From Diploscapter coronatus (lineage: Eukaryota; Nematoda; Chromadorea; Rhabditida; Rhabditidae): a stretch of 64,000 nucleotides of DNA. The stretch is taken from the NCBI GenBank assembly GCA_964036155.1, contig OZ038422.1, forward strand, positions 69,339,201 to 69,403,200, read 5' to 3'. How positions within the stretch are numbered: position 1 is the first letter of the stretch; each line of letters opens with the position of its first letter. Both the position numbers and the translations under genes were made by a program. Shown here piece after piece: positions 28,901 through 45,600 of this stretch. A model generated the notes under the pieces. That model was not told the DNA's origin and ran no database searches. It was given only the letters and a program-made list of their open reading frames with translations.

Positions 28901-31900
28901 TCACAATTAAAATTCTGTGCAGCCATAATTTTCATGAACCAAGATTTAATTTTTCGTAAGAAAAATATATGCATACCGAGTATTAATCTCAAATAAATAT
29001 GAACCTCGAAATGAATAAAAATTCGTTTTGGTTTTAAAAACGACACCTTGGTTTCCAGATTTGAACTTCGAGCTCAGCTCTGTATATCAAAACTTTATAT
29101 GCAGAGCTAGGCGGTAAGCCGGAAACAACAGAATCAAGTGTCTGCGGGAAGCTACAGATAGAATGCATACATTCATATTTGAAATTTCAGTAACAGAAGC
29201 AGCAATTTCGACTCTTCGCCTTCCCACTCACGTTTCCTGTCATTTATTTCTCCAGGATTAGATTTTAGCCTCAGTCAAATTGGCTGGAAGATCTTCGAAA
29301 ACAACAGAAATCAAATGAATCAGCGACCAGAAATGATCAAATTGATCTAATTTGAACAGACATCCGTTTATGGAAAATGGAAAGCGGAAAAGGGAAGAGG
29401 AGAACGGAAAATGTGCATGAGGTAGGTGGGAAGGGAACGTGGGAGATCAGAGGGAAGCAGAGAGGGAATGAGTGTGAGAACGAAGATTCCAAAGGGAAGA
29501 ACGGAGACAGACAGACAGGCAGATATGTTTTTTCAGCTGTAGGTTCAGAACAATTGACGTAAGTTTGCAGAGACAGGGGACAGGCCAAAAGACAAGACAT
29601 TATCATAACACACATGCAGAAATTCAGAGAAGCTGATAAATGATTAGTGAAATTCCGAGAAGATATGAGGACTCCATATATGAAGTAGAAGGAGTAAATA
29701 TCATTCTCCTACTTCCTCTCCACTCTCACATTCTCGGGTTATAAATATTTGACGAGTCGAGGAAAGACTGACGATAGCTAAAAATTGCACATGAAAAAAT
29801 CGAAAACGCAATCTGCAGAGGACAAAAACACGAGCAACAATCACTTGGCTGAGAGAGAAAAGAGCAACGAAAAGCTGAGGGGAAATTTTGAAATCGAACT
29901 GATGCGATGCTCTTTTGAAAGGCATTGATGAAACTGGAGTTGGAAGCACAATAATACAATAAAGCAATAGAACATTGAAGTCCGAACGCTGAATGCACAA
30001 ATGGACAATCGCACTACAACACATCGAAATGGCGTAAAATGTGACAACTTTATAGGGAAAAATGGCGTCACTTTTCTGCAGGATGAAAATATCGAGCATT
30101 TGCAGGAGAAATGTGAAGAAACACGCAAGTATGAGGAGATGGATTTTGGATATGGAGAAGAGGGCAGGGAAAGGGAAGGTAAATTGTAGCAGCACAAGCA
30201 GAGACAGGGCAGGAAGGGAGGAAAAGTGACTGACTGCCCACTGCCGCACAAGGAAAGAGAGCTTATTAGCAACTTGTTAACCGAGCAGAGAGAGGGGAGG
30301 AAAAGGGTTTGAAGAGGGAAAGGGGAAAAGGGGAAGGCAGGAGGGAAGAAGGAAGGGGATCGATGGAAAGGGGAATGGGGGACGGGGACAGAGTGCTCGG
30401 GCTCGGAAATGTAGAATAAGAAGACGAAGAAGAAGAAGAAACAGGATGAAGAATAAGTCGATGAAGGCAGAGAAATGAAGCACTAATTGAGACGAAATTA
30501 TCTGCCTGCAGGATGAAAGTACGAAAAAGGCACACGCCGACGACTCGTTGAAATGCACAAAGCTGCATGCATTTGAAAAGATCGCAAAATGGGGAGCAGA
30601 GACGAGTTGCTCAGGCAGAAGGGAAGGAGGGAAAGGGAAAGAACGCCTCGAAAGGAGGAGGAGGAGAAGAGCAAAATAGATGCTGATGAATTGAGTTGAA
30701 ATGGGCCAAGTAGATCAAAAGTCAAAGGATAAAAACTGAAACCGAGACCTTTGACTTGGGTTAAAGATTTCGCCATGAATTATCTATCATAGAAGAATCT
30801 TTCGAAAGTATATTACGACAAAAATTAACTGGTTAATATTTGTAGGTCTAATAGATGAGAAATAAATTCGAACTGAAAATGAAGATAAGAAATTAGAAAG
30901 ATCGTAGCGAACTGAGGCGGAGGCAGAGCGGAAAATCAGCTGGCAGCAGGCAAAAAAGCAAAACTGCCTGCAGCTCGCAAGCATGAAAGACATGAAAGAT
31001 ATGAAAAACACAACAATCCAATTGATTAGTGCAGCACGAGGACGGCAAATTTGAAGAGAACAGAAACAGAGAGACAGAGTACAAAACAAAGAGAGGACAG
31101 AGATGCAGAGTAATGAGAGAGAGGGGAGATGATAAACTGGAAATGAGAGAGGAGGCAATTCTGACAGAGCTAATTAATTTGAATCAAACGAATCGAGAAT
31201 GAATTGAAACAAAATAAGGATATATATGGTGATTATAATAATTTGCATAATTAAAAATAGACGTCTTGGAGGATGGCAATTCTCTCCTCTCACGCTGCCA
31301 ATTTTCGAGATGATAGCATCTCTGCATGAAAACATGAAAAACATTAATACAGGCAGAGAGGAAAAGGAAAGAGAAGCTGAAATGAAATCGAAAGCGAAAC
31401 GAATGAAACAAAGATCACGGAAAGGAGGCAATATTTTCGAGGTGATAAAGCTGAAGCGATTATCATACAAAACGGCTAGTTGGCAGCAGTCGACTGTCAC
31501 TGCTGCTTGTGGCGAGTCTAAGACTGAGTTCATTGCTCTCTGATCTATCTGCATTTTCCACACTTCCTTCTCATCTCTGCCTCTGCAAGCCCTCTCCTCT
31601 CTCATCGCATACCGTTTCACTATTTTCCTTCACAAATCGATTTTTCTCTCACTGATGCGATTCTTTTCTCAATTCTTTGCACTCTCTACAAATCAGATGT
31701 TCACTCGTTCTGCAAAAACTGCAACACAAAAAAGAGGGAGTGTGGGAAAGAAGAGGGGGAAAAGATGGAAAGATAAGGAAAATATGCAGAGGCAAAGACG
31801 CAAGGGGAAAGGTGGAAAACAGTACAAATTCAATTGTGAATGACGCGAAGATCGAAACGAATAGGTGGAATTAAGAGTGCAGAGAAGGAGAGTAAAGAGT

Positions 31901-34900
31901 TTATTTCAAATTTAGAATTTATAGTTCACATTAGATTAAGCCGAACAGAATATGAAATTGCAATGAGCTTGAGAAGCACCTGCTATTGCATCACTATTAT
32001 TCTGCAGAGAGGCAGAGTTGTCTTTTCGGTATGAAAGGGAAAGGATTTCTGCTCTGCTAAATCTTTTCGTTCGCAGAGAAATGGATCGCACTCTTAATTA
32101 GCTTCGTCTAATCTCGCAGCATTTCATAGACAGACAAGCACTTGCTTCAGGCATAATTTATAGATATCCAGAAATCATTCCGATCCAACGATTTCTGAAC
32201 CTTCTATGAAAATATCCAAGCCTCAATATTCATATCGAGCCTTTCTCCTCATGTGCTTTGTCCGTACACTTTCAACACATTCTCTCGCATTTTCTCACCA
32301 ACTCATTTCTTTGTAAAATACGAATCGAATCAGTAAAATCCAGCGGCAAATGTTATGTGGAAAAAAAGAAAGTTAGCAAAGACGGGAATGTGCTCTGAAA
32401 TGCGCTATCTCAGGCTGTGTTGCGCGTTGTAGCAAGCAAAAATAAAATTATTCTCCTATCTCCTTGTCTTGCACTTTCAAATCGAAATTGTAAGACACAA
32501 GGCAAGAAATATGAAAACTGCACAAAACGCTGCTATTTCAGTAATCAAAAAGTAGAAAAACGATTACGCTTTCAACTGGAAAATGGAAAGTAGAGAATGT
32601 ATTTTCGAGTCTGAAACACAAGAATCAGCCTGCATGCAGAAGTAGAGGAATTGCGAGAGAATGAAGATATCGGGATAATCCTTGCCCTTGGATAAAAATA
32701 AATGAGTGATTATAGGAAATGAGAAGGGCGAGTTCAATCAGAGCGGATTGCCAACTAGCCACTTCGTGTTCAGAATTGATAGATTTTGCATCGTCCAGCA
32801 GGGCTGGAGATTTTAAACACTCGGGTATACACGCGTAACGAGATAATCTTTTCGAAAGAGAGAAAAGAGCTTGCTCTCTCGAAAATACACACTATCTCAT
32901 TATGCGTGTATATCCACATATATAAAATTTACAGTCTTGTCGTCCAGTAAATAATGAAAGAGCCGATATCTGATGATAGTCAGACTATTCCAGCCCAGTT
33001 AGCCATTCGGTATTGTCTGATACAAGATGATATGGACTATATTCATTAATCGGTGAGTTTTCTGTCGATATTGACATTTTCATGATTGCCGGATCGGAAT
33101 TTCCACATCAAAGAGATATTGTTAATTTTCGATTTGCGCGAAGCAATATCTGCGCGAAATAGATATCTCTCTAAACCAGATGAAACTGAAAAATATGAAA
33201 TATTGTGGGAGTGAAAGAGATGAAAATAACCGATGTATAATAATCGAGACCGAAAAGAGGAAAGGGATAATCAACTCTTCATAAAATGTTGCCTGGGCTG
33301 GCGGATTAAAGAGGATAAATGAGAGCTGTAGAGTTATGAAAGGAAAGGGATGAAACGAGGTAGAAGTGGAGATAGGAGAGACGAGTAAGAAAGTGGGAAG
33401 GGAAGGAAGAAGTACTGAAGTGCATAAATGGATGTGGATGTGGAGATTAGATGCAGCAGCAGGGACAGCAAATGCCTGCCTGCAACCCGAGGGACGAAGG
33501 AATATGCTAAATATGAAATGAGAAGAGATGTTTCCATCATATATGCACTGCTACCGAGAGGAGATAAGAAATTTCATAAACAGCAGCTAGACTAACGACT
33601 TTCTAGAATGAGGTCTAGGTATGAGCAAGAAAAAACATTCTTGTTTATTTCGAACGTAATAATTCAGTTATCATATCAATTCGAGCCAAAGATTGTCTAA
33701 TTCAAAGTTAGACTGCCTAAAATTTGTAAATTTCTCCGATAAACAAAAAACCCAAATGCATAAAATCAAGATGAAGATCACGACAACAATAAATACGGAT
33801 CAACAGCACACTGCATAAAGTTTTTTTTCTCAAGAAAATTGCGTCACGTTTTCAGAAAAAAAAATTACTATCACACGATTTGACACAGTGGTCGAATCTA
33901 TTTTCTAGAAAATCGTGCTGGAATATAGTAAAAAATGCATGCAAATTCGTACCACATCAGGGTGAGAAGAAGTTGATATTTACAATATCTGAGCCGGAAT
34001 GTGGATCTCAAATATTTTCGAAGTCGCAATAGTACGTTTTTATCATTTTTTCGGACCTGAACCGAAATTGGACGAAAATCGCCGGAACAGGATTCATTGT
34101 CGTCTCTAACCGTAATATAATAGAAATTTTGTGTCGTCGTGCCGTAGTTTCAAAGCTTTCGAAAATCACATAAGGGATTTGGATATCAGAATCTTGGTCT
34201 TCGTGTAAAAATGACAACAGACGATGCACTTTTCTCTACACGATATTAGTAAAATTCAGTGAAAATTGAAGTGAGTATGATTTAGGAGAACGCAGATATA
34301 GGGAGAAAATCGGTCGTGGAGAAAAGAAATTCACAAATCGGGAAGCTAGGAATTTATCGAAAGGAAAGATTTTTTAAATCGTGTGCTGCAATAACAATCA
34401 AAGATAGGATATCACTGATCAACTGGTATCTTTCTTTTCAAATCTGCATAGTTGAACTCTCAACTCGAACGGAAGATTTCGTGAAGAAATTGAGAAAATT
34501 CGAGGAAGGAAAATGCCGAGCAAAAAGGGCAGAGAAGGAATGTGGCAACAAGGCCGAAGGAATGAAATGGAAGGGGGATGGAAATAAGAATGAGAAAATG
34601 GAACTGAAAACTACGAGAGAAGAACAGCTGCCAGAGGGAAAATGAGCAAAGAGTAGGAAAGAAAAGGAGAGTAGAAGGGTGAAGTTTTGAGAAGAACGAA
34701 AGCCGGCAGAACTCTATTATTCTTTCGCCCTTTCCCCTTCTACACTGTCTTTTTCTTCGTTTTCTTACTTTGTCTTGTTCAACCTTATGTGCCCGGAATT
34801 TAGCATCGATTTGGCAGTGAAAATGCGCAAACAAGCAACATATCAGTCATTCCAACCCAGATGGACACCAGAAAAAACCAAGGAAACAACAGATCCTTGT

Positions 34901-37900
34901 TGGGCGAGTTTGAAAAATCGAAAATATCACTAGGAAAAAAGGGTATTCAAGAAAAAAAAATACTACCGTAAACCTCAAATAGAATAAGCTCATCTCTCAA
35001 AATGCCAAATCTATCCATAACCCAACTCAAATCATCTCAGGAAGTATCTTATAATTTTCTTTAGGGTGTCTAGATTGGATTTCGTCTTGATTTGAAGTGA
35101 TTACGATATTTAGATGAAGTTATGGTGGTCTAAAAATTTGGGGATCGAAAGATAGAAGTCCATGGACTTTTATCATTTTATATTTATTTTATGGCATTGG
35201 ATGGGGAGAATGATCGTTCACTTGTTTTACAAATGATTATTAGCGACCTGCAAACGGAAAACCTATCGTAAACGAATGATGAGACGAGTTTTTAGGGAAC
35301 AATTTGATTAGAATCAGGTGTATTCGGAAATGGCCTTTTCAAATTTTCAGCAACGAAAATTTTCGCACCCCCTGATTAAAGTGGAGCGATAATGAAAAAA
35401 TTATATGACGTTTTTTTTAAAGAAATTTTGTCTTCGAGAATTTTTCTAAATGGGAACCTTCTAGCTTCAGCAAAGTTTCATAGTCGCCGGTTAGAAACTA
35501 GACTCCAGAACGAAAATCTTTGATTTTTCATGTGATTTGAGGGGAAAATGTATGCCGATCAAATCATATTCCAATACTGACTACGGCTTTTAAATTTCAA
35601 TTTCGTTTCACTAGTTTCCGATCATACAGTATGAGAAAGAATGTATGATCATTCTGGAATTTCACTAACTTATTGATCGGCTTATTATAGTATCTTTCTA
35701 ATAAAATGGTATATTGTGGGAGTCTCATTTTCGCTTTAGTGTTATCTCCAAATCCGAAATAGTTCTGAAGTCATGAGATAAAATAATAAAAGCTTCGAAA
35801 AGGAAATTAAAAATGTGAAATGTTGTTAACATTTTCGATGTAATTTTAAAGACCGGAAATTAGCTTGTCAGTGGCTGAAAGTTTCGGTTCGAATTCGATA
35901 AATGGAATGGAAAAGGAAAGAGAAAGGAGAGAAAAAGGAAGGGGCTATTCGGAGGAATGGACGAATTCTGACCACAAGCTATCGCACACAGGAGTACTAT
36001 CTGAACGGGCAGGAGATGGGAAATGAAAGGCAAGAAAAGGGAATGAGAAAGGAATGGAAAAGAGTGATGCTATCACAACAAAACGCACAGAAACTGGCAC
36101 GAAACAGTGAAATTTAGAGCTTGCAAATATAAACACAGCTTCTGCTGCAGATATGCAGATCTATCTATTCATTGCATCTTCATTCAAATTCCTTCAGTTT
36201 ATGAGACATTTTGCTGATAATTCTGGTTAATGAAATCGTCAAAATCGAATTGAAACCAGATGATGTGAAAGTTGTCGACGAAGAGAAGAACAACTAGGAA
36301 ATTAACCATCAGTCAGAAGGACAGGAAAGGGAAGGCAAACAGTCGGCAGAGACGCAGAAAATGACTAGCAGACAGAAGACTGATACAGGCAGAGAACAGA
36401 CAGGAAAGAAGCATTGTTTATCAATTCGGTTTGCAGAAAAGAATGAAACGAATATAAGGGCAAAGTAAGTGATAGCAAAACATGAGAAGGGGAGAAAGAG
36501 CGGAAGATAATGAAGAGGTGAAGAGAAAGGCATGGACATATTTGGGCAGAAGTTGTTTGCAGGAAGAGTGATAAGGTGATAGGAGAGAGAAGCGAAGGGG
36601 GAGTGATGCAATTCGATTCGATTCGATATTCGATTCCAATTGGCTACAGAAATGCATACATTCACCATTACCTAATCAATTCCTCCAATTTCACTCATAA
36701 ACACTACTTGTCTGATGAAAATATGAGTATTCTTCAAAACTCTTAGTTGATTAGCTACTGTAGCAAAAAGTGAAATTCACAACAGGATGATTCGAAGAAC
36801 ACGCCTACAGAAAGATTGATCGTTGCGTATTTCGCTTTGAAATTTATTGATAGAAACAGTTCTCTCTATCTCTCTCTCGCAATGATTCTCGATTATGTTT
36901 TCACCTTTTCTGTACACTTTTGCTTCGCGTTTGTCACACTACAGTAATCAGCAGAAAAGCGTTGTTTACTCTTTGAAAAATGGATAGTGGAATAGTGGAA
37001 TTTGGCTGGTAGGAGGAAGGAAAGAAAATAAACAAATTAGGCTATTGATTGAATGGCTGAACTGATACACTGGAGAATGAACAAGTGATGCATTCGATAT
37101 TAGAGGTCATCGACTAAAACTGATAAAAATAATGTAGGACATTCCATTCTTAGAGAAAAGAGAAGAAGAGGGATATGCAGCAATGCAACAGCCAAACATG
37201 AAGTCCTATGTTGCAGTTGCAAGTGTGCAAGGGATAAAGGGGATAAATATCTGCGATTATTTGCAGGAAGGAATAAAAAAGTGCAGGAATATGGATAAAA
37301 AACCGTCTCAAGAATAAAGTAAATGCAGCTCCTTAAAATGAATATTTTTAGTCGTTCAAGAAAGAGAATAAATTAATCCTGCAGAGATCTCTAAGTTAGT
37401 CAGGAATAGTCCAATTCATTTCAATATGAGAACGTTAATCAGTCTTGACATTTGATTCTAGGTTATCAACAAAAATCAGTAAACAGGAATTCTATTTTCT
37501 AAAGAGGATTTTACCTATTCTCATTTAAAACTAGATCTGATAAGTTTTATTCTGCAATAAAATGCTGTAATTATTAGAAATATATCATCAAATGAAAGAG
37601 ATATGAAGAAGCAAATGGAAGAGAGAGCGAGTAATTCTTAAAATTTATAAAGCATCTCAGAAGATTGAAAATAAGCTAGTTCAGGTTTTGGAAATGGTTA
37701 AAACTGGTTTTTCATCTTGAAATTTTAGACATTTGGAAATGCCAGGGAACGGATATGAGAGCGCACATAGAGCGGAAGAAAATGATAAAATAAAGGATAT
37801 GATACTGACGTAGATGCACATTCCATAGTTAGAGAAGGCAGTTCAGCGGAAATTGAGTATGAACATTACGCAAGATAGCAAAAGAAAATTTAAAAAAATT

Positions 37901-37922
37901 ATACATTGCTAAGAAAAAGTAC
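25985..37922 (-). other. Roughly 12-kb stretch without recognisable exons, probably a giant 5' intron
   Basis: I found no exon with convincing coding content. Most of it is purine-rich on the plus strand (27080-27600, 29360-29600, 29700-31180, 33290-33530, 34480-34680, 35900-36640, 36980-37300), matching the sense-strand pyrimidine bias of the confirmed downstream introns. Patches of opposite bias occur at 26700-26890, 31540-31690, 32210-32320 and 34715-34770. This composition suggests the ELM2-SANT transcript starts near 38 kb and that this is intron, possibly with a small missed exon. Confidence 0.45.
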
Positions 37923-38013
37923 CTGCAGAATCCTAAAAACTTCTTCAGCGATGCCCCGGAATCGATTGTCGCCGTCATTCTTCGTGCGATTGATCGTTCA
38001 TATTCGATCCAGC
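37923..38013 (-). other. Candidate 5' exon of the ELM2-SANT gene
   Basis: On the minus strand this 91-nt segment is bounded by a strong acceptor (TTTTTCTTG then CAG) and a good donor (CAG then GTACTT). It holds an ATG at 37976-37978 that opens a frame through the donor, and also a short upstream ORF in another frame. It ends with two leftover bases, while exon 25731-25984 needs one, so it cannot splice directly to that exon as coding. It is either 5' UTR or there is one more exon between. It lies head-to-head with cgh-1. Confidence 0.4.
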
Positions 38014-38807
38014 CTGCAAGAAAAATAAAGCATCTGAAAATAATAAACACGGATATTACTAATTAGATGAATTTTTAGAGGGAAATCCAGCTTTAACATG
38101 AAGAAGAGCACCAAATAATCTGATTCCGGAAATGAATTCGAGAAAATATTCGAAAGAAGAAATGCTTGCGAAGTTCGGAAAGAATGGATGATCAAATTTG
38201 ATTGTGAAAGAGAATACAAGCGTGAATGCTCGCGCAACACGAAGTTTCTGATATGAGCAGAGGTCTAATTACTGATAAAATTTTCATAGAAGATTTGATA
38301 AATCCAGCAAACAATGAAAGAAAATCCGAAGAAACTGAATGGAAAATGAAGATTCAAAAGTCCCGCCCGGAACGAGTGTCGAAAATGCCGTGAAAATCAC
38401 TTGGTCAAAATTCCGCGCTCAAATTCATTCCTAAGTTTTGAGGTAAGGCGCGCGGCCGCTTTTTATTTTCCTCTCAAAATTTCTAAAATTGGGTGGGCTT
38501 TTCAAAACTTACTTCATGAAGTTCTTGGGGGTCATTCAACTCGGGACTCTAGAAACACCTTCAAACCAATTGGGGGTGGAAATTCAAGCAGGATGAGTCA
38601 GAATTTTTCGAAAATTGGCCTAAAATTTCATTTTTGAAAAAGTAGTTTGTTCCAATTTTGAAGGTTGAATTTGTAGAAATTCTAGAATATTTGGAGGCCC
38701 AAAATACACGACCCACCTCTGCTGCTTAGAATTCCGCTGATTTTCACAAATAATTTGGTCGAATTGCAGAACGTTGTCCCAATCGTTCAACTGTTCCAAG
38801 CCAAACA
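38014..38807. promoter_or_regulatory. Bidirectional intergenic region upstream of cgh-1
   Basis: About 0.8 kb separates the candidate first exon of the minus-strand chromatin gene from the cgh-1 start codon, so it probably contains both promoters. A splice acceptor (GAATTGCAG, ending near 38769) lies about 40 nt before the cgh-1 ATG and could be the trans-splice or 5' UTR acceptor. I recognise no specific transcription-factor site. Confidence 0.4.
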
Positions 38808-41383
<2,576 letters not shown>

Positions 41384-42359
41384 GACGGGCAGGCAGGCAG
41401 ACCACTCGGTTCTTTTCTTTTTTATCCCCTCTTTCCTCCATTCTTATTTTCCCAATCAGTCAGCCCCTTTCTCTCATTTGTGTCCCAATCTCAATCTCTT
41501 TCCATTGACTTGTTCCGGCAACGTTCTGCCATTTCGACCCTTTCATTCTTGTGCCTAATTTCCCTTATCACCATTTCCCAAAATTCACCAATCTTTTTCC
41601 TCTCCATAACTTTGTCCCCCCACTCATCATCATCCTTTCGGGTGCTCCCAGTGTGGATTATTTTATCTTTCTGGTTTATCAAACAAAATCCAACTTTTAA
41701 AAATTATCTATGTCTCTTCTTACTTACTTGTGTTGCTTTATTTGTGGAAGAGAAAGTGGTACTTTCATTTTTTTTAAATTATGATGCAATCTTGAAAATT
41801 TCACTTTCTTCTTTACAATTTCGTAGATTTTTAACTGTCACTATTGTGATTAGTATTTGTTTCGGATTTTTATTCTCCCAGTGATTATTTGTAGTCTATT
41901 GCAGCCTGTTTTTGTAAGTGAAGATTCGAAAATAGCTCGTTTGTATTATTCCCTCTTGTCATGTGATTCTCTTCAAATTACATGCATCTACGTGATTTCT
42001 GGGTTTCGGGTCTTTAATCAGGCGGGTCGATTTTCAGTCTTGAAGCATAATAAAGTGTTGATGAAGAAACTTCGAATATTATTTTTTAGGTAAAAAGTGA
42101 ATATCAGCCGATAAAAACCTATATAAATCGACGTTTTAGGCTGATATAAACATTTTGAGACCAAATTGAACCAATTTGGCGATTAACACTTCGGAACCTT
42201 CCCTTGTCAGACCCGGCCCGAACTATTTTTAAATTTTTCGATCAGGGCCGGACCTTTAGAACCTTGAATGTAATTAGAACATTTTTCTGATGCCAAACAG
42301 AATACTCTAACATGTTTATTGTCAACACCATCACATTAGGATTCATTTTCAATGCCATA
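41384..42359. other. cgh-1 3' region and tail of the cathepsin B gene
   Basis: The first 300 bases after the cgh-1 stop are strongly C/T-rich on the sense strand, typical of its long 3' UTR. A candidate polyadenylation signal lies at 42049-42054. A GC-rich hairpin (CCGGCCC at 42213-42219 with GGGCCGG at 42245-42251) sits between the two convergent genes. Small ORFs here have no recognisable content. Confidence 0.5.
42049..42054 (+). terminator. Candidate cgh-1 polyadenylation signal
   Basis: AATAAA, about 670 bases after the cgh-1 stop and before the convergent cathepsin B gene. It is the clearest plus-strand hexamer I found in the interval. Confidence 0.4.
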
Positions 42360-42607
42360 TTAAACTTTTGGAAGTCCTGCTACAGCTCCGCTCTAAAATT
42401 CGTTATATTTTAAAGAGGAAGTTTAGTCATTATGAAAACATTTCGCCAATATTATTCATTTGATCAACTTTTTTCATGAAAAATAACTCACTTCGATTCC
42501 GCATTCATCCACTCCTCTCAGGATTCTGAAGTAACCGTTCTCGCCCTGAATTTTAGGCTATTTTTCAAATTTCTTATAATTTTCTGCGAAAAAGATTGTT
42601 CGAAAGC

Positions 42608-42639
<32 letters not shown>

Positions 42640-45600
42640 TTCATGCAAGCCGATAGAATGTTTCTGATACCCAGTCAGCATTCCAACTATTAGCGATGCG
42701 CCAGAATGGAGTTCCGTTCTCAGTTCCCCACCCGACCAGCTTCACAGCATGTCCTCCCATATAGCTGCCAGCCGTATGGATGTAAATGCCTCCAGTGTAA
42801 TGCTCAAAGTCCTCGTAAATGCTAAAATTTATATTAAAGCCCGAAACAATACATTTTTATTTTTTATTATTTTAAGTTCGATTTCTATTTCGAAGTGCAA
42901 CTAAATGTTTGTATTATCTCTCTTTTTCAACCATTTGTATAAAAATGAAAATTGATGTTATTTTCCTGTTTAAATCGCTAAAGTAATTGGGAATTCTTCA
43001 AAATCGGACTTCTATGATGATCAATTGCTTTTATAAATCTTCAGGTTTCGAGATTCCATTCATACTTTCTAACATTTTTTAATGTCAAGCGATTTTTCGT
43101 TTGAACTGTTAACACACTTGATTAATAGGAATTTCGATTTTACAATTGCTTAAATTTGAATTGTGCTTAGATTCGAGTTGATAGAATAAAATAGACCTAC
43201 TTATAAGCCAGAACGATAGGCCCATTAGTCATGAGTTCCTTCTGAATGTCTGCCACCTGTTTGCTGACAGCATAGGCTGACTGACCTTGAAATAATATTC
43301 ATTCGTTGTGGTTAGGAAGCGTAATTTTCACGAACCAAAATATAAATCGTCGTTGTACGATTTTGAATATCCTAAAATGTGATGTTCATAAATCTACAAA
43401 CAGAGAAATGCCAAATTATTCAGCCCGGAGGCAACATTTCAATTCTTTACCCGCTTCACATTCATGGACACATTTTGGTTCGAGATGTGGAATTAGAGAG
43501 CAATTCTGAAAAAAAATGTTGAATGGACTTTGAGGTTGATGCAAACAATACATTGCGGCCCGTTGCATGACTCTTCTCGCACTGAAGTTAAGATATGTAA
43601 ATTTAAAGGTTTAAACTCAAAATAATGATTTATAAAAAAAAAATTAGTAATTTGATACTCCAGCCCATGGGTACGGCTTGCATCCTTCGCCACTATTGTA
43701 GTCGCCTCCTGAATAGAATAGATTACAATTCATCTCATCAGAAGTCTATGAAAATTCTCATTCTCGTTTTTCATTTCGTCATATTTGAGGAACTATTATC
43801 GTTTAGTTTTTTTTTTTTCAAAATTTCAAAATTCAATTTTGTATACCCCTGATTCCCATCTAAATAGAAATATCTTTCGAAGAAGCATATTCATCATGAA
43901 CAAATCAAATTACAAATTTTCAAGTTAATATAAACCATTTCATATGTATAAGCTGATTTCTTATATTTTACAAACAACAATAAGAATTTACCAGTCACAT
44001 ATCCCTTGGAGATCCAATTTTTGAACGCTTCGATTGGATAACCGCCGATACAATTTTCATTGCAAATTAATCCGCAACAGCTTAGAATGTCAACGGCAGA
44101 AATTTGGACCTGAATTCAAATTTCAGCTAGAATATTTTGTGAATAAAGTCATTCTCAGAAGATTTCGAACTTTGTTATTCAATTTGATCATCTTCAAATT
44201 AAAATGTCTAGAATACAGCGGCGAGCACAAGCTTAGAAACAGAACTTTGAATACCTTCTGTACCCTTATCAACGTCGTTTTTTAAATGAAATTTATCATG
44301 CATAGTCAGCGAATCAAACTATGCAATCCAGCTAAAAGTCAACTGGATCGATTACTATTAAGGGCGTGCGAAGTTGAAAATTGAAAAAATCAAAATTGAT
44401 GTCTGAATTTTAAAAAATTTCGAAATCAAAGTTGAAGAAGTTTCCCTCTTTGAATTCGAAATTGAAATTGATGTTCAATTCTTTCCCTCCAAGTCGAGAT
44501 CGAAACTTCGCGCAGGCATAATCATTGTGTTAAGAAAAACTAACATAAAATCATAGTGAATTTTAATCCTTTGCTCTCTATTACAGCTTACTTGGATTTG
44601 TCCATTCGAAAATATGCAGAGTCTGTCAGACATAACTTCCGCACTGCTTATTGCCCAGCACGAACCACAGGATGACTGATCGCGGATGTGGCTGATCTAG
44701 TTTTTAAATTTAGAATAAGCGTAATTTTCGCTTCAGTGGCATATATTCGCATTGGCTTCGATTCAACTATTTTAGTTCGAAAAGTAATTTCAGTTTAGAT
44801 TCAGATTCTTCGTTAATTTGTACTTCTTCCTATATCTTTTTATAACTAATTTCAAATAATCTAGACGAAGAGGTGGGAAAAATAATGTGCTGAAAATGGC
44901 ACCGAAAAGTGCATGGTATTCATATTTTGCAATTTCCTACTAATTGACAGTTGGGCCATTGGGTTTGTGCATCGAAAGTGCTGGGAATCTGGTCATCGGG
45001 AATTTCGCGATGAGTCACCTCTTTCATCTGCAATTCGTTCAAATCTGCATTTCTGGCTGTTTGTAAATGACGGAATAGTAATATCAAAAATAGCAAGATA
45101 ACGTTACGCTTTTTGTATTTGACGAAATAACGGAGTGCTCAAAATCCATACTAAATATTTCTTTCCTCTCACCATCTAACACGGCATTATGCCATTTCAT
45201 CAAATACGGAAAATCATTTCGTCATTCGCCATTTTCATTCAGCCATTCCGTCTTTTATAGGTTGGAAAATTTGAAAAAAGTAGTTGCATCATAACATATT
45301 GCATGCAGAACAGTATAAGATTTGTTATGGAAGAAACTATTTTGCATACTATTTCATTTGTAATGATACAATTATTGCAGCTGCTCTTTTCAGGCTTCCA
45401 TTTTCAATCTTTCTGGATGAACAAACCCTGTATTCAGCGGGCACTTCGATGCTCTTCACGCCCATTCTCCTCTTTCGTTCTTCCATCGTCAACGTGTTGA
45501 ATGTACTCGATAGTTTCGCCTGAAATTTAGAGAAATTCGAATAAATCCTCATTTTCACACATACCTTCCATAAAGTCTGATGCTGATTGACATAATCAAC

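Noticed and set aside
35880..35905. tRNA-like T-loop (GGTTCGAATTC)
   Set aside because: No matching A-box or cloverleaf stems could be found around it.
42608..42634. Poly(A) tail of a processed retrocopy
   Set aside because: The tract follows a read-through stop, but the gene has many introns and a valid donor before the tract, so it is simply a homopolymer within an intron.
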